Source: JBLNDJ01 sp050261515 (GTDB lineage Bacteria > Acidobacteriota > Terriglobia > Bryobacterales > Bryobacteraceae). Taken from it: a stretch of DNA of 54,651 nucleotides. Positions 41,354 to 50,088 of the stretch are shown here, piece after piece; position 1 is the first letter of the stretch, and each line of letters opens with the position of its first letter. The notes under the pieces were generated by a model. It made no database searches, was not told the DNA's origin, and saw nothing but the letters and a program-made list of their open reading frames with translations. Location: NCBI GenBank assembly GCA_050261515.1, contig JBLNDJ010000039.1, positions 1 to 54,651 of the forward strand, written 5' to 3'. The position numbers were made by a program, and so were the translations under genes.

Positions 41354-43150
41354 ATGAACGCCCGGATGTTTAGTACGGCGGTAAGCGTGCTTGCCGGCAC
41401 GCTGCTGCCGGTCTCGATTGGTTACTCCGCCACTCCGGTGAAGCTGTCGGGCAGCATCGCCGGCATAGTCAGCAACTCGGCAGGCATCCCGCAAATGGGC
41501 GCCACCGTGATGCTGTACAACCGCTTCGACCGGGTCCTTCAGCGCAGCCTCACGACCGACAAAGGCACGTTCCAGTTCGCCGCGCTCGCACCCGACGTCT
41601 ACGCGATCCGCGTTACGCTGGCGAGTTTCCTTCCCGCGCTGAAGCGCGACATTTCGGTGCTGCCCGGGATGCAGAGCCTGTTGAACGTTAACCTGGCCAG
41701 CGTGTTCAGCTCGATTGAACTGGTGGGCGTGTCGCCCGGCCAGACGTCGCTTATCAGCGACGAATGGCGGTGGGTGCTGCGCAGTTCGAGCGCGACCCGG
41801 CCCGTGCTGCGGCTGCTGCCCGAGCTGAAGAATCCGCGCCGGCCAAGAAGCACCGTGGCGCAGGCGTTCTCCGACACGCGCGGCATGGTTAAGGTGTCGG
41901 CGGGCGACCAGGGCGCGGTTTCGGCGCTCGGGACCGAGCCCGACCTGGGGACCGCCTTCGCCGTCGCGACATCCTTCCTCGGCAGCAACCAGCTTCAGGT
42001 GAGCGGGAACGTCGGGTATTCTTCGTCTTCGGGCGTTCCGACCGCCGCGTTCGGGACCAGTTTCCGGCGCGATATGCCCGGAGGCAGCAGCCCTGAGGTG
42101 AAGGTCACGATGCGGCAGCTTTCGCTGCCGTCGCGGGTCGGGGCCGCGGCGCTCGGCGACACACCGGTGCTGCGCAGCCTGTCGGCGACCATGCTCGATT
42201 CCAAACAGATCACCTCGAGCGTGCGGTTCGAATACGGCATGTCGATCGACTCGGTGACGTTCCTCGACCGGCTGAACTACTTCAGCCCCTACGGGCGGGT
42301 GACGTATGAACGCGCGCCGGGCGAGACGATTCAGGTCGGCTACGCGTCGGGCACCCCGCCGGCCGAGGCGTTCATGACCGCTGGCGCCAGCGAGCGAGAC
42401 CTCGAGTTGCAGCAGGATTTGTCCGCTCTGGCCCTATTCCCGCGCGTGTCGCTGCATTCGGGCGCGGCGCGGGTGCAGCGCAACCAGTCGGTCGAGGCGG
42501 GCTACAGCAGGAAGGCGGGTTCGCGCACGTATGCCGTGGCCGCTTACGACGACTACGTGACGAACGCCGCCGTCACGATGGTGGGCGACCTTGGCATGGA
42601 TTTCGAACAGGACCTGCTTCCCGATCTGCTCTCGAACAGTTGGACCATGAACGCGGGGCGGTACCGCAGCGTGGGCTACATGCTGTCGGTGGCGCAGCAG
42701 GTGGGCAGCCACCTGGAGGCCACGGTGGCTTACGGGAGCGGCCGGGCTTTGACGGTCCCGGGCGGTCCGCGCGAAGGCGATTTGCGGACACTCGAGGAGC
42801 TTCGCGATGCGATCCGGACCGGACGGCGGCACTCGGTGACGATGCGCGTGGCAGGGACGCTGCCCGCCAGCGGAACGCAGTTCATCTCCAGCTACCAGTG
42901 GTCCGACGTGACGGCTCTGAACCCCGCGCACATGTACCTGACCCAGCGTATGCGCGAGGGACTGGGGCTGAACGTCAGCGTGCGGCAGCCGATCCCCTAC
43001 TTCGGCGGGCTTCCGGGCCACCTGGAGGCGACGGCCGAAATGCGCAACCTGCTCGCCCAGGGCTACACGCCGTTGAATTACGCCGGCCGCCGGGTATACC
43101 TGATGCAGTCGGCTCGCAGCGTCCGCGGCGGGCTGAGTTTTATCTTTTAA
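41354..43150 (+). CDS. Outer-membrane barrel protein with carboxypeptidase-regulatory-like domain
   Basis: A 598-residue exported protein. After the signal peptide (AVSVLAGTLLPVSIGYSA), residues about 30-115 form a CarboxypepD_reg-like sandwich (IAGIVSNSAGIPQMGATVMLY, TTDKGTFQFAALAPDVYAIRV). The rest has alternating strands and ends in RSVRGGLSFIF, with the terminal phenylalanine typical of outer-membrane insertion. No TonB plug or TonB box is recognisable, so it looks like a plug-less relative of the large receptors. It is likely co-transcribed with the GWxTD gene and may form an outer-membrane pair with it. Confidence 0.72.
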   Translation: MNARMFSTAVSVLAGTLLPVSIGYSATPVKLSGSIAGIVSNSAGIPQMGATVMLYNRFDRVLQRSLTTDKGTFQFAALAPDVYAIRVTLASFLPALKRDISVLPGMQSLLNVNLASVFSSIELVGVSPGQTSLISDEWRWVLRSSSATRPVLRLLPELKNPRRPRSTVAQAFSDTRGMVKVSAGDQGAVSALGTEPDLGTAFAVATSFLGSNQLQVSGNVGYSSSSGVPTAAFGTSFRRDMPGGSSPEVKVTMRQLSLPSRVGAAALGDTPVLRSLSATMLDSKQITSSVRFEYGMSIDSVTFLDRLNYFSPYGRVTYERAPGETIQVGYASGTPPAEAFMTAGASERDLELQQDLSALALFPRVSLHSGAARVQRNQSVEAGYSRKAGSRTYAVAAYDDYVTNAAVTMVGDLGMDFEQDLLPDLLSNSWTMNAGRYRSVGYMLSVAQQVGSHLEATVAYGSGRALTVPGGPREGDLRTLEELRDAIRTGRRHSVTMRVAGTLPASGTQFISSYQWSDVTALNPAHMYLTQRMREGLGLNVSVRQPIPYFGGLPGHLEATAEMRNLLAQGYTPLNYAGRRVYLMQSARSVRGGLSFIF

Positions 43151-43456
43151 GGGCCGCCGGCCCGCGCGGAGGCCGCGAGTCACTCCGGTCACAGCTCTTC
43201 CGAATTTCTATTTTGCCTGTTTGCAACAGCTTGGTTCGCAGGCGGAGTGTTTGGGCGAGGTGCGGGGATTAGGATCGGGGCGGAAGAAGCGAGTCCGGGT
43301 CTTTCCCGATCCCGCCTGGCTGTCCTAAAATCCTTCCTTTTTCCCCCCAACCAGCCGCTCTTTGCGGAGCGGACTGCCTCAATCCCGGACTCGCCTTCCG
43401 AACGAAGACACCCGTCGCGTGTGAATGCTCGACGAACAGGGTTTGGGGGGTGGTGG
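43151..43456. other. 306-base gap, nothing recognised
   Basis: No domain-bearing frame, tRNA or strong hairpin is seen. A run of pyrimidines (about 43336-43355) lies on the plus strand. It holds the downstream regions of the barrel gene and of the convergent 43-residue protein. Confidence 0.4.
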
Positions 43457-43588
43457 CTACTTGCGGGCGCGGCGCTGCGGGCTCTTCACACGCGAGTGGT
43501 GCAGCTTGGTGCGCTTGCGCTTGGGCTTGCTGATGATGAAAGTGCCGCTGCCCACGTACGTCGCCGAATATTTCTTCTCGTCTGCCAA
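43457..43588 (-). CDS. 43-residue very basic small protein
   Basis: A 43-codon frame with a TTG start, starting (L/M)ADEKKYSATYVGSGTFIISK and followed by a tail with 12 Arg/Lys plus two His in its last 23 residues. AAGGGAG stands seven bases before the TTG. An acidic-to-neutral beta-hairpin-like head and a strongly cationic tail suggest RNA, ribosome or DNA binding. It is divergent from the HExxH gene with a 61-base gap. The frame continues upstream, but that part is the antisense of the HExxH gene. No family is recognised. Confidence 0.55.
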   Translation of the reverse strand: MADEKKYSATYVGSGTFIISKPKRKRTKLHHSRVKSPQRRARK

Positions 43589-43649
43589 TGGATACTCCCT
43601 TGCTTTGGAACTGATTCCTGATTTTACCTCACCTCGATTATCCTGAGAG

Positions 43650-44909
43650 TTGGCATTCGCGAAAAGGTCCCTCCCCCCGGTGCTGGGCGCCGGAATTGCG
43701 CTCACGGCCGGGCTGCTGCTGTATGCCCAGGCGCCCGCGCACGACGACGTCTTCACGGCGATCGACGAGATTGTCGTCGAGCTCTCCCGCATCTCGGGGC
43801 TCAAGCGGCTCGAGCCGATCCAGTACGACCGCATCGCGAAAGACAAGGTCAAGCCGCTGCTCGAAGAGCGGATCAAGGAAGTCGTCAAGCCCGAGGAGAT
43901 CCGCGCCGAGGAGGCAGCGCTCAAGAAATTCGGGTTCGTGCCGCAGGATTTCGACCTGAAGAAGACCACCATCGACCTGCTGGGAGAGCAGGCCGCGGCA
44001 TTTTACGATTTCCGCAAGAAGAAGCTCTTCATGATCGACGCGGGCGAGGACCTGATCCAGCACTCCGCGCTTGTCCACGAGCTGGCGCACGCGCTGGCCG
44101 ACCAGCATTTCCACCTCGAGAAATTTATCGGCAGCGGAGGCAAGAACGACGACAGTTCGCTGGCGCGCATGGCCGTAATGGAGGGGCAGGCGACGTGGCT
44201 GATGTCGGAATACCTGACCCGGCGCACAGGGCAATCTCTCAAGGACTCGCCGGTGCTCGTGAGGCTCATGAGCCGCGCCGGCGATATACAGACCGGGCAG
44301 TTCCCCGTGTTCGACAGCGCGCCGCTTTACCTGCGCGAGACGCTGCTGTTTCCTTACACGCAGGGCATGCTGTTCCAGCACGCGGTGGTCGAGAAACTCG
44401 ACCAGGCCGCGTTCACCGAAGTCTTCAGGCGGCCCCCGGTGAACACACAGCAGATCCTGCATCCGGAAGAATACTTCGCTCACACGAAGGCCGCGCGGCC
44501 CGCGCTGCCCGGCTTCGCGAGCCAGCGCAACTACCGCACACTCACGGACGGCGAGGTGGGCGAGCTCGATCACTCGATCCTGTTCCGGCAATACGGGGGC
44601 GAGGAAGCAGGCAAGCTGGCGACCGAGTGGCGCGGCGGGTTCTTCCGCGTGTACGAAGCCAGGCGCGGGACCAGGACCGTGCTCGCCTACGCATCCGGCT
44701 GGAGCGGCCCCGAAGCGGCGCAGAAGTGCTTCGCGCTTTACCAGAAGGTGCTCGCCGGAAAGTGGAAAACGTTCGAGGTGACTTCGCGGAGCGACGGAGC
44801 GGTAGCGGGGCGAGGCGACGACGGATACTTCGAGCTGCGGTGCGACGGAACGCGCGTGACGAGCGTCGAAGGGCTGGAAACGCCGGAAGAGGCGTCCGGC
44901 GTGCGATAA
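43650..44909 (+). CDS. Exported HExxH protein (putative zinc metallopeptidase)
   Basis: A 419-residue protein with an N-terminal hydrophobic signal (VLGAGIALTAGLLLYAQ). LVHELAHALADQHF contains the zinc-binding HELAH (His143, His147). Glu178 in VMEGQATWL is a plausible third ligand, as in gluzincin-like peptidases, although the domain does not match a family I can name. The start is TTG at 43650. TGAGAG stands upstream. The C-terminal part (TVLAYASGWSGPEAAQKCFALYQKVLAGKWKTF) looks like a separate alpha-beta unit. The thioredoxin gene follows after 23 bases. Confidence 0.7.
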   Translation: MAFAKRSLPPVLGAGIALTAGLLLYAQAPAHDDVFTAIDEIVVELSRISGLKRLEPIQYDRIAKDKVKPLLEERIKEVVKPEEIRAEEAALKKFGFVPQDFDLKKTTIDLLGEQAAAFYDFRKKKLFMIDAGEDLIQHSALVHELAHALADQHFHLEKFIGSGGKNDDSSLARMAVMEGQATWLMSEYLTRRTGQSLKDSPVLVRLMSRAGDIQTGQFPVFDSAPLYLRETLLFPYTQGMLFQHAVVEKLDQAAFTEVFRRPPVNTQQILHPEEYFAHTKAARPALPGFASQRNYRTLTDGEVGELDHSILFRQYGGEEAGKLATEWRGGFFRVYEARRGTRTVLAYASGWSGPEAAQKCFALYQKVLAGKWKTFEVTSRSDGAVAGRGDDGYFELRCDGTRVTSVEGLETPEEASGVR

Positions 44910-44932
44910 ACTGAATAAGTTGGAGGGATTCT

Positions 44933-45514
44933 TTGACACGCCGATTGTTTACGCTCGGAATTGCCCTGGGGATCTCGCCTGCTCTGGTTCCGGCCCAGGA
45001 AATCCCGCGGAAAGCGCCCGAGCTTGCCATACAGATGCCCGACGGGCAGCAGAAGCTGCTCAGCCAGTATCGCGGCAAGGTGGTCCTGCTCGAGTTCCTG
45101 CACACGACCTGCCCGCATTGCCAGGAAAGCTCGCAAGTCATCCAGAAGCTCTATAAGGAACTTGGGCCGCGCGGATTCCAGCCCATTGGGATCGCCTTCA
45201 ACGAGAACGCCGCGGCGCTGGTGGGAGACTTCGTGCGCCAGCTCGGCCTGACGTTCCCGGTGGGCGTGGCCGGGCGCGACACGGTCGTCTCTTACCTTCA
45301 GCATTCGATGATGAAGCCGCTCTACGTGCCCCAGATGATCTTCGTGGATCGCAAGGGCATGATTCGCGCGCAGCACGGCGGCGAAGACGACTTCCTCAAG
45401 AACCTGGAGCCGAACGTCCGCGCCCAGCTCGAGACACTGCTTAAGGAGCCCGCGGCCGCGGGCGCTCGCGGCGCGAAGAAGAAGGCCGCCGCACCAGCCA
45501 AGTCTCTTCGCTAG
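44933..45514 (+). CDS. TlpA/AhpC-type exported thioredoxin-fold protein
   Basis: A 193-residue protein with a signal peptide (LFTLGIALGISPALVPAQ) and a thioredoxin fold. The redox motif CPHC is at residues 60-63 (LHTTCPHCQESSQVI) and the cis-proline is in YVPQMIFVDRKG. It should reduce or isomerise disulfides, or act as a peroxidase, in the periplasm. The C-terminal Ala/Lys tail is low complexity. The TTG start at 44933 is supported by GGAGG seven bases upstream. It is probably co-transcribed with the HExxH gene. Confidence 0.88.
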   Translation: MTRRLFTLGIALGISPALVPAQEIPRKAPELAIQMPDGQQKLLSQYRGKVVLLEFLHTTCPHCQESSQVIQKLYKELGPRGFQPIGIAFNENAAALVGDFVRQLGLTFPVGVAGRDTVVSYLQHSMMKPLYVPQMIFVDRKGMIRAQHGGEDDFLKNLEPNVRAQLETLLKEPAAAGARGAKKKAAAPAKSLR

Positions 45515-45568
45515 GAACGGCTGCGGTTTTCGACCGAACCAAGTCCGGAGTTGTGCGTACATACATGC

Positions 45569-48001
45569 ATGGCGCTCTGGACCGGCATCCGCACCTCCGC
45601 GCACACGCTCCGGCGTGAGCCGGGCTTCGCGACACTCGCAATCCTGACCCTGGCTCTCGGGATCGGGGCGAACACCGCCATCTTCTCCATCGTGAACGGC
45701 GTGCTGCTGCGGCCGCTGCCGTACAGCGATCCGGACCGGCTGGTGGTGCTGCGCGAGGTGATTCCCGCCGTCGCCCAGACCTACCCGACGCTGCCGGCGA
45801 GCGGGCGGCACTTCGTCGAATGGCGCCAGCGCGCTTCCTCGTTCGAGCGGATTTCGCTGGTGGACACCGGCAGCGTGAGCCTTACGGGGAACGGGGAGCC
45901 GGAGCAACTCGACGCGGCGCGCGTCTCCGCCGATATGTTCCGGACGCTCGGCGTCAGGGCCGCGTTCGGCCGCACGTTCGTGGACGGCGAGGACCAGGAG
46001 GGCCGCGAGCGCGTTGCCGTCATCAGCGATGCGCTGTGGCGGAGGCGGTTCCATGCGGACCCATCGGTGGTTGGAAAGACTGTAAACCTGGACAGCGTAG
46101 CTCATACGATTGTCGGGGTGCTCCCTGCGTCCTTCCGGTTTCCGGCTGCGACAAGCGCGCTTCCTGGACAGGGCGTTGTGGCGCACCCCGAGATATTCGA
46201 GCCGAAGACGCTGCGCAAGCAGGAACTCGAGAACCTGATGGGTATGTTCAACTACACGGTCCTCGCGCGCCTGAAGAAGGGAGTGACGCGCGAGCAGGCG
46301 CTGGCGGAGATGAACGTCATCGCGGCGCAGCTCGACAAGCTGTCGGGCGAGAACGTGAAGCTGCGGGCCGTGGTCACGCCGCTCGAGAGCGCTGTGACGG
46401 GCACATCGCGCCTCGGGCTGCTGGTGCTGCTGGGCGCGGTGGGCTCGGTGCTGCTGATCGTGTGCGTGAATTTGGCGAACCTGATGCTGGCGCGCGCAGA
46501 GCGGCGGAGCAGGGAATCGGCGATCCGGACGGCGCTCGGGGCGAGTCGCGGGCAACTGATCCGCATGGCGCTCGTCGAGACGCTGCTGATCGCGTTCGCG
46601 GGTGGCGCGCTGGGCGTGGCGCTGGCCGCCGGCGGGCTGGGCGCGCTGGTGAAGAGCGCGCCGGCCGATATTCCGCGGCTGAACGAAGTCGCGCTCGACG
46701 GGCGCGTGCTGCTGTTCGCCTTCGCGATTACGGCCGCGACGGGGCTGCTGTTCGGACTGGCGCCGGCGTGGCGCAGTGCGCACGCCGATCCGCAGGCGGC
46801 GTTGAAATCGGGCGGGCGCTCGGCCAGCGGCGGCACTGGAGCGCGGCGGTTTCGCTCCATGCTGGTAGGCGCGGAGGTGGGCTTGAGCGCGGTGCTGCTG
46901 ATCACCGCCGCGCTGCTGATGACGAGCTTCGTGCGGCTCATGCGCGCCGACAAAGGCTTCGAGGCGCCTACGGTCGTGGCGGTGGACCTCGCGATCCCGC
47001 ACGCCAGGTACAGCGAGGACGCGCAGGTGAACCTGTTTCACGAACGACTGCTCGCCAGGCTGAGAGCGCAGCCGGGCGTGCTCTCGGCCGCGATCTCGAC
47101 GGCGCTGCCGCTTCAGGGCGAGACCTGGGTCGACGACATCTCGCTGCCCGGCGAACCGAGAGCGAACTTCAGCAACTTGACCACGAACGTGCGGTTCATC
47201 TCGGCGGACTATTTCCGCACGATGGGGATTCCGCTGCGTGCAGGGCGCACCTTCAGCGACAACGACCGGAAGCGCGACGTGCTGGTTATTGCCGAGCGGC
47301 TGGCGCGGAAACTCTGGCCGCGCGGCGAGGACCCGCTGGGCCGCAAGGTGGTTTCGAGCACGAAGACGTACGAAGTGATCGGCGTGGCGGGCGACATCCG
47401 GACAAACGCCGACAAGCCGCCGGTCGCGATGATCTATAAGCCCTCCTGGGCGTGGGCTCCGACCCGCGCGATGCTGGTGGCGCGCGCGGCGGGCGATCCG
47501 CGGTCGATTATGGGGGCGGTGCGGGCGTCAATCCGCGCGGTGGACGCCGATGTTCCGGTCCCGGAAATGCGGACGATGCGGGAACTGCTCGACGAATCGG
47601 TGGCGCAGCGGCGGTTCCAGATGACGCTGGCGGGCGCCTTCGCCGCGACCGCGCTGCTGCTGGCGGCGCTGGGAATCTACGGTGTGGTGTCGTATTCGGT
47701 GGCGCGGCGCACGAACGAAATGGGCATCCGGATGGCGCTGGGCGCGCGCTCGGGGCAGTTGCACGGGCTCGTTGTCCGGCAGAGCATGACACCGGTGGCG
47801 CTGGGGCTGGCGGCGGGCGTGGCGGCGGCGCTCGGCGCGGGGCGCGTGCTTGGGAGCCTGCTTTACGAGGTGAGCCCGCGGGATCCGGTGGCGATCGCGG
47901 CTGTGGTGGGGTTGCTCGGGGCCGTCGCGGCGGCGGCGTCCTATGTGCCCGCACGCCGCGCGACGGCTATCGATCCGCTCGATGCGCTGCGATGCGATTA
48001 G
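45569..48001 (+). CDS. FtsX-type ABC transporter permease (acidobacterial orphan permease type)
   Basis: An 810-residue permease with two FtsX domains and two MacB-type periplasmic core domains. The first membrane segment is in FATLAILTLALGIGANTAIFSIVNGVLLRPLPY, which is very typical of this group. Further membrane helices are LLVLLGAVGSVLLIVCVNLANLML, a set at about 330-400, AALLMTSFVRL, and three at the C-terminus around AGAFAATALLLAALGIYGVVSYSVARRTNEMGIRMALGAR. No ATPase gene is adjacent. It may export peptides or lipids, or transmit force as MacB does. I chose ATG at 45569, since the upstream TTG adds only six residues. Confidence 0.92.
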   Translation: MALWTGIRTSAHTLRREPGFATLAILTLALGIGANTAIFSIVNGVLLRPLPYSDPDRLVVLREVIPAVAQTYPTLPASGRHFVEWRQRASSFERISLVDTGSVSLTGNGEPEQLDAARVSADMFRTLGVRAAFGRTFVDGEDQEGRERVAVISDALWRRRFHADPSVVGKTVNLDSVAHTIVGVLPASFRFPAATSALPGQGVVAHPEIFEPKTLRKQELENLMGMFNYTVLARLKKGVTREQALAEMNVIAAQLDKLSGENVKLRAVVTPLESAVTGTSRLGLLVLLGAVGSVLLIVCVNLANLMLARAERRSRESAIRTALGASRGQLIRMALVETLLIAFAGGALGVALAAGGLGALVKSAPADIPRLNEVALDGRVLLFAFAITAATGLLFGLAPAWRSAHADPQAALKSGGRSASGGTGARRFRSMLVGAEVGLSAVLLITAALLMTSFVRLMRADKGFEAPTVVAVDLAIPHARYSEDAQVNLFHERLLARLRAQPGVLSAAISTALPLQGETWVDDISLPGEPRANFSNLTTNVRFISADYFRTMGIPLRAGRTFSDNDRKRDVLVIAERLARKLWPRGEDPLGRKVVSSTKTYEVIGVAGDIRTNADKPPVAMIYKPSWAWAPTRAMLVARAAGDPRSIMGAVRASIRAVDADVPVPEMRTMRELLDESVAQRRFQMTLAGAFAATALLLAALGIYGVVSYSVARRTNEMGIRMALGARSGQLHGLVVRQSMTPVALGLAAGVAAALGAGRVLGSLLYEVSPRDPVAIAAVVGLLGAVAAAASYVPARRATAIDPLDALRCD

Positions 48002-50088
48002 CGCAGCTCCACTACTTTGATCGAGGCCGGCTCCAGCACCTCGGTGCGCTCGGCCCCTTTGGCCAGGCGGTAGCGGAACGGCACGCGGGTGTCGCTGTAG
48101 TTGGCGAAGAAGATCGCTCGCGCTCCGTCCTCCGCCTGCCAGAGGCGGGCTTCCGCTACGGGCGCCGTGCCCGGCTCATTGCGCTTCCAGCCGAAAGCCT
48201 TCTCCGAGAACACCGGCAGCTTGTCTAGCGGCAGTACCGGCTCGAGCAGACGCCCGTAGGTGAGGTATTTTCCGTACGCGGCGCGCGCACGCACGCAATC
48301 CTTCAGGTAGCGCACCTTCGCAGCGTGCTTGCCGTCGAACAGGCCCGCATCCATCCAGCCGTTCTGGCGGCCGTCGATGAGCGCCTGTCCCTGTGCGTAG
48401 CGGAAAAACGTCTCGCTCCGGTTGTAGTCGCAGGGACTCCCGAAGAAGAGCGTGTAGCCGCTATAAACGAGCTGCATGAGCGGGATTTCGTCGGCCGAGG
48501 GTTGCGCCCAGGTGAGGTTCGAATCCAGAAGATCGAGGAACATCTCGTCGAAGCCTTCGCTGGTGAGCGCGACGTCGCGGCCGTGCCGCAGGGCCGCGTT
48601 GCGAATCCGGCGCAGCACTTCGCGGTTGCCGTCGGTCCAGTAGCGGCCGCCGCCCTTGGGATGGCCGTGCGCCGGGTTGAAGCACGGCTCCGGTTCCATG
48701 GCGGAGATCTGGTCCACGTAGAGCGCGTTGATGTCGAGCGTGCTGAACATGTCGTCCGCCAGCCGCTCCATCGTGCTCTGCCAGAAAGTTTGCGCGGGGC
48801 ACATGGTCAGCAGGCGCCCCGCGGTTTCGGAATAGAAATGGAGGCGGAAGCCGCCCTGCTCGTCTGTGTTGGCGTAAGGCTTGAACTTCTCCCAGTCGGG
48901 GATGTTCATGTCGGCGCTGCAGCCGTTGATGTAGGGCATTACGAGCACGCCGCGCTCGACCAGTTGCTTCACTCGCTCGGCGAAGCCCTGCTTCGCCGGG
49001 AGGAAGTGCGGATAAAGATTGTCGTAAGGGACCTGGTGCCAGTTGTACCAGTGCAGGCCCGCCGGAACGCCCATCTCGTCGAGCGCGGCGATGAGGGGCC
49101 GGTTCAGTTCGAGCGGGGTGATGCCGGCCGGGACGTCCGTGCCATCGGGCGACTTGCCGGGCAGCCAGCGGTCGCGCAGCCAGAAAGCGGCGTCCTTGGC
49201 TTTGGCGGGAACGGCCCGCGCAGAGAGCGGACCCGCGCCGGCCCACTTCTGTTTGAGCGCCCAGTCGCGATAGTGCCGCGCCGCCTCGACCCAGGAGCCC
49301 TGGAAGACGCCGAACTCGACCGGGTAGTAATCCTGCCAGCCGGAGCCGGCGTCGTTCATGTTCTCCGGATGGTGTATGACGGAGGTCTGCTTGCCGGGTT
49401 CGATCAGGAAATTCTTGGCCCGGCCTTCGGAGTCGCGCGTGCCGAGGTAGACCGAGTCGTTCCCCAGATGCAGCGAGCAGAACTGCATCGGCCAGAAGCC
49501 CGAGGGATGGCGATCGCCCACGGGCTCGGTCCGTTTGCGCAGCAGCGAGCCGCCGCTGGCGAACACGGGTCGAGCGATGTCGTAGGCGCCCGAGGCAGGG
49601 AAGCCGCTGGCCACCGGAAACGCGACGCTTTTGAGACCCCAGTAATCGCTGTGGTTCTCGACCGAGATGCGCCAGAGCGCGATGCCCGAATCGGCGGGCA
49701 GTTCAATGGTCACGCGCACGTTCAGGGCGCGGTCTTCCTTCCAGTAGCGCAGGCCGTTCCATTCGAGGACCGCGCGCTGCGCGCCGCCGGCGAGCGTATC
49801 GAGCCGGGCATAGGTGCAGGGCTTCTCGTTGTTATCGAGAATCGCCGAGCGCGCGCCACGCGCCATGTCGAGCCGCCACAGCAGGTGCTTTCCCGCGGCG
49901 GCGGGCTGGATGTGGTCTTTGCCCGTGGCGAGATCCAGCATGGATTTGAGGCCCATGCTGGAAGGCTCGAATTCGAAGCGGACATGGCGGTTGGCCAGGA
50001 CGAGGCCCGCGGCCGGATCGGCTGGGGCGGGCAGCATCGCGGGGGCGCACGCGAGCAACAGAAGAGCGAGAGATGTGCGGGCTTTCAT
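47998..50088 (-). CDS. Secreted glycosidase-like protein, DUF6259 type
   Basis: A 696-residue exported protein (signal peptide MKARTSLALLLLACAPAMLP). An N-terminal beta-sandwich (about 30-290) precedes a TIM-barrel-like region with LHWYNWHQVPYDNLYPHFLP, YINGCSADMNIPDWE, INALYVDQISAMEPEPCFNP and DVALTSEGFDE. The acidic residues in VDQISAMEPEP and SEGFDE are candidates for catalysis. This is the layout of DUF6259 and GH36/GH31-related proteins, and the sugar is unknown. Its ATG follows directly on the gntR stop (TAGATG), so it is in an operon with that repressor. Its own stop overlaps the permease stop by four bases. Confidence 0.75.
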   Translation of the reverse strand: MKARTSLALLLLACAPAMLPAPADPAAGLVLANRHVRFEFEPSSMGLKSMLDLATGKDHIQPAAAGKHLLWRLDMARGARSAILDNNEKPCTYARLDTLAGGAQRAVLEWNGLRYWKEDRALNVRVTIELPADSGIALWRISVENHSDYWGLKSVAFPVASGFPASGAYDIARPVFASGGSLLRKRTEPVGDRHPSGFWPMQFCSLHLGNDSVYLGTRDSEGRAKNFLIEPGKQTSVIHHPENMNDAGSGWQDYYPVEFGVFQGSWVEAARHYRDWALKQKWAGAGPLSARAVPAKAKDAAFWLRDRWLPGKSPDGTDVPAGITPLELNRPLIAALDEMGVPAGLHWYNWHQVPYDNLYPHFLPAKQGFAERVKQLVERGVLVMPYINGCSADMNIPDWEKFKPYANTDEQGGFRLHFYSETAGRLLTMCPAQTFWQSTMERLADDMFSTLDINALYVDQISAMEPEPCFNPAHGHPKGGGRYWTDGNREVLRRIRNAALRHGRDVALTSEGFDEMFLDLLDSNLTWAQPSADEIPLMQLVYSGYTLFFGSPCDYNRSETFFRYAQGQALIDGRQNGWMDAGLFDGKHAAKVRYLKDCVRARAAYGKYLTYGRLLEPVLPLDKLPVFSEKAFGWKRNEPGTAPVAEARLWQAEDGARAIFFANYSDTRVPFRYRLAKGAERTEVLEPASIKVVELR

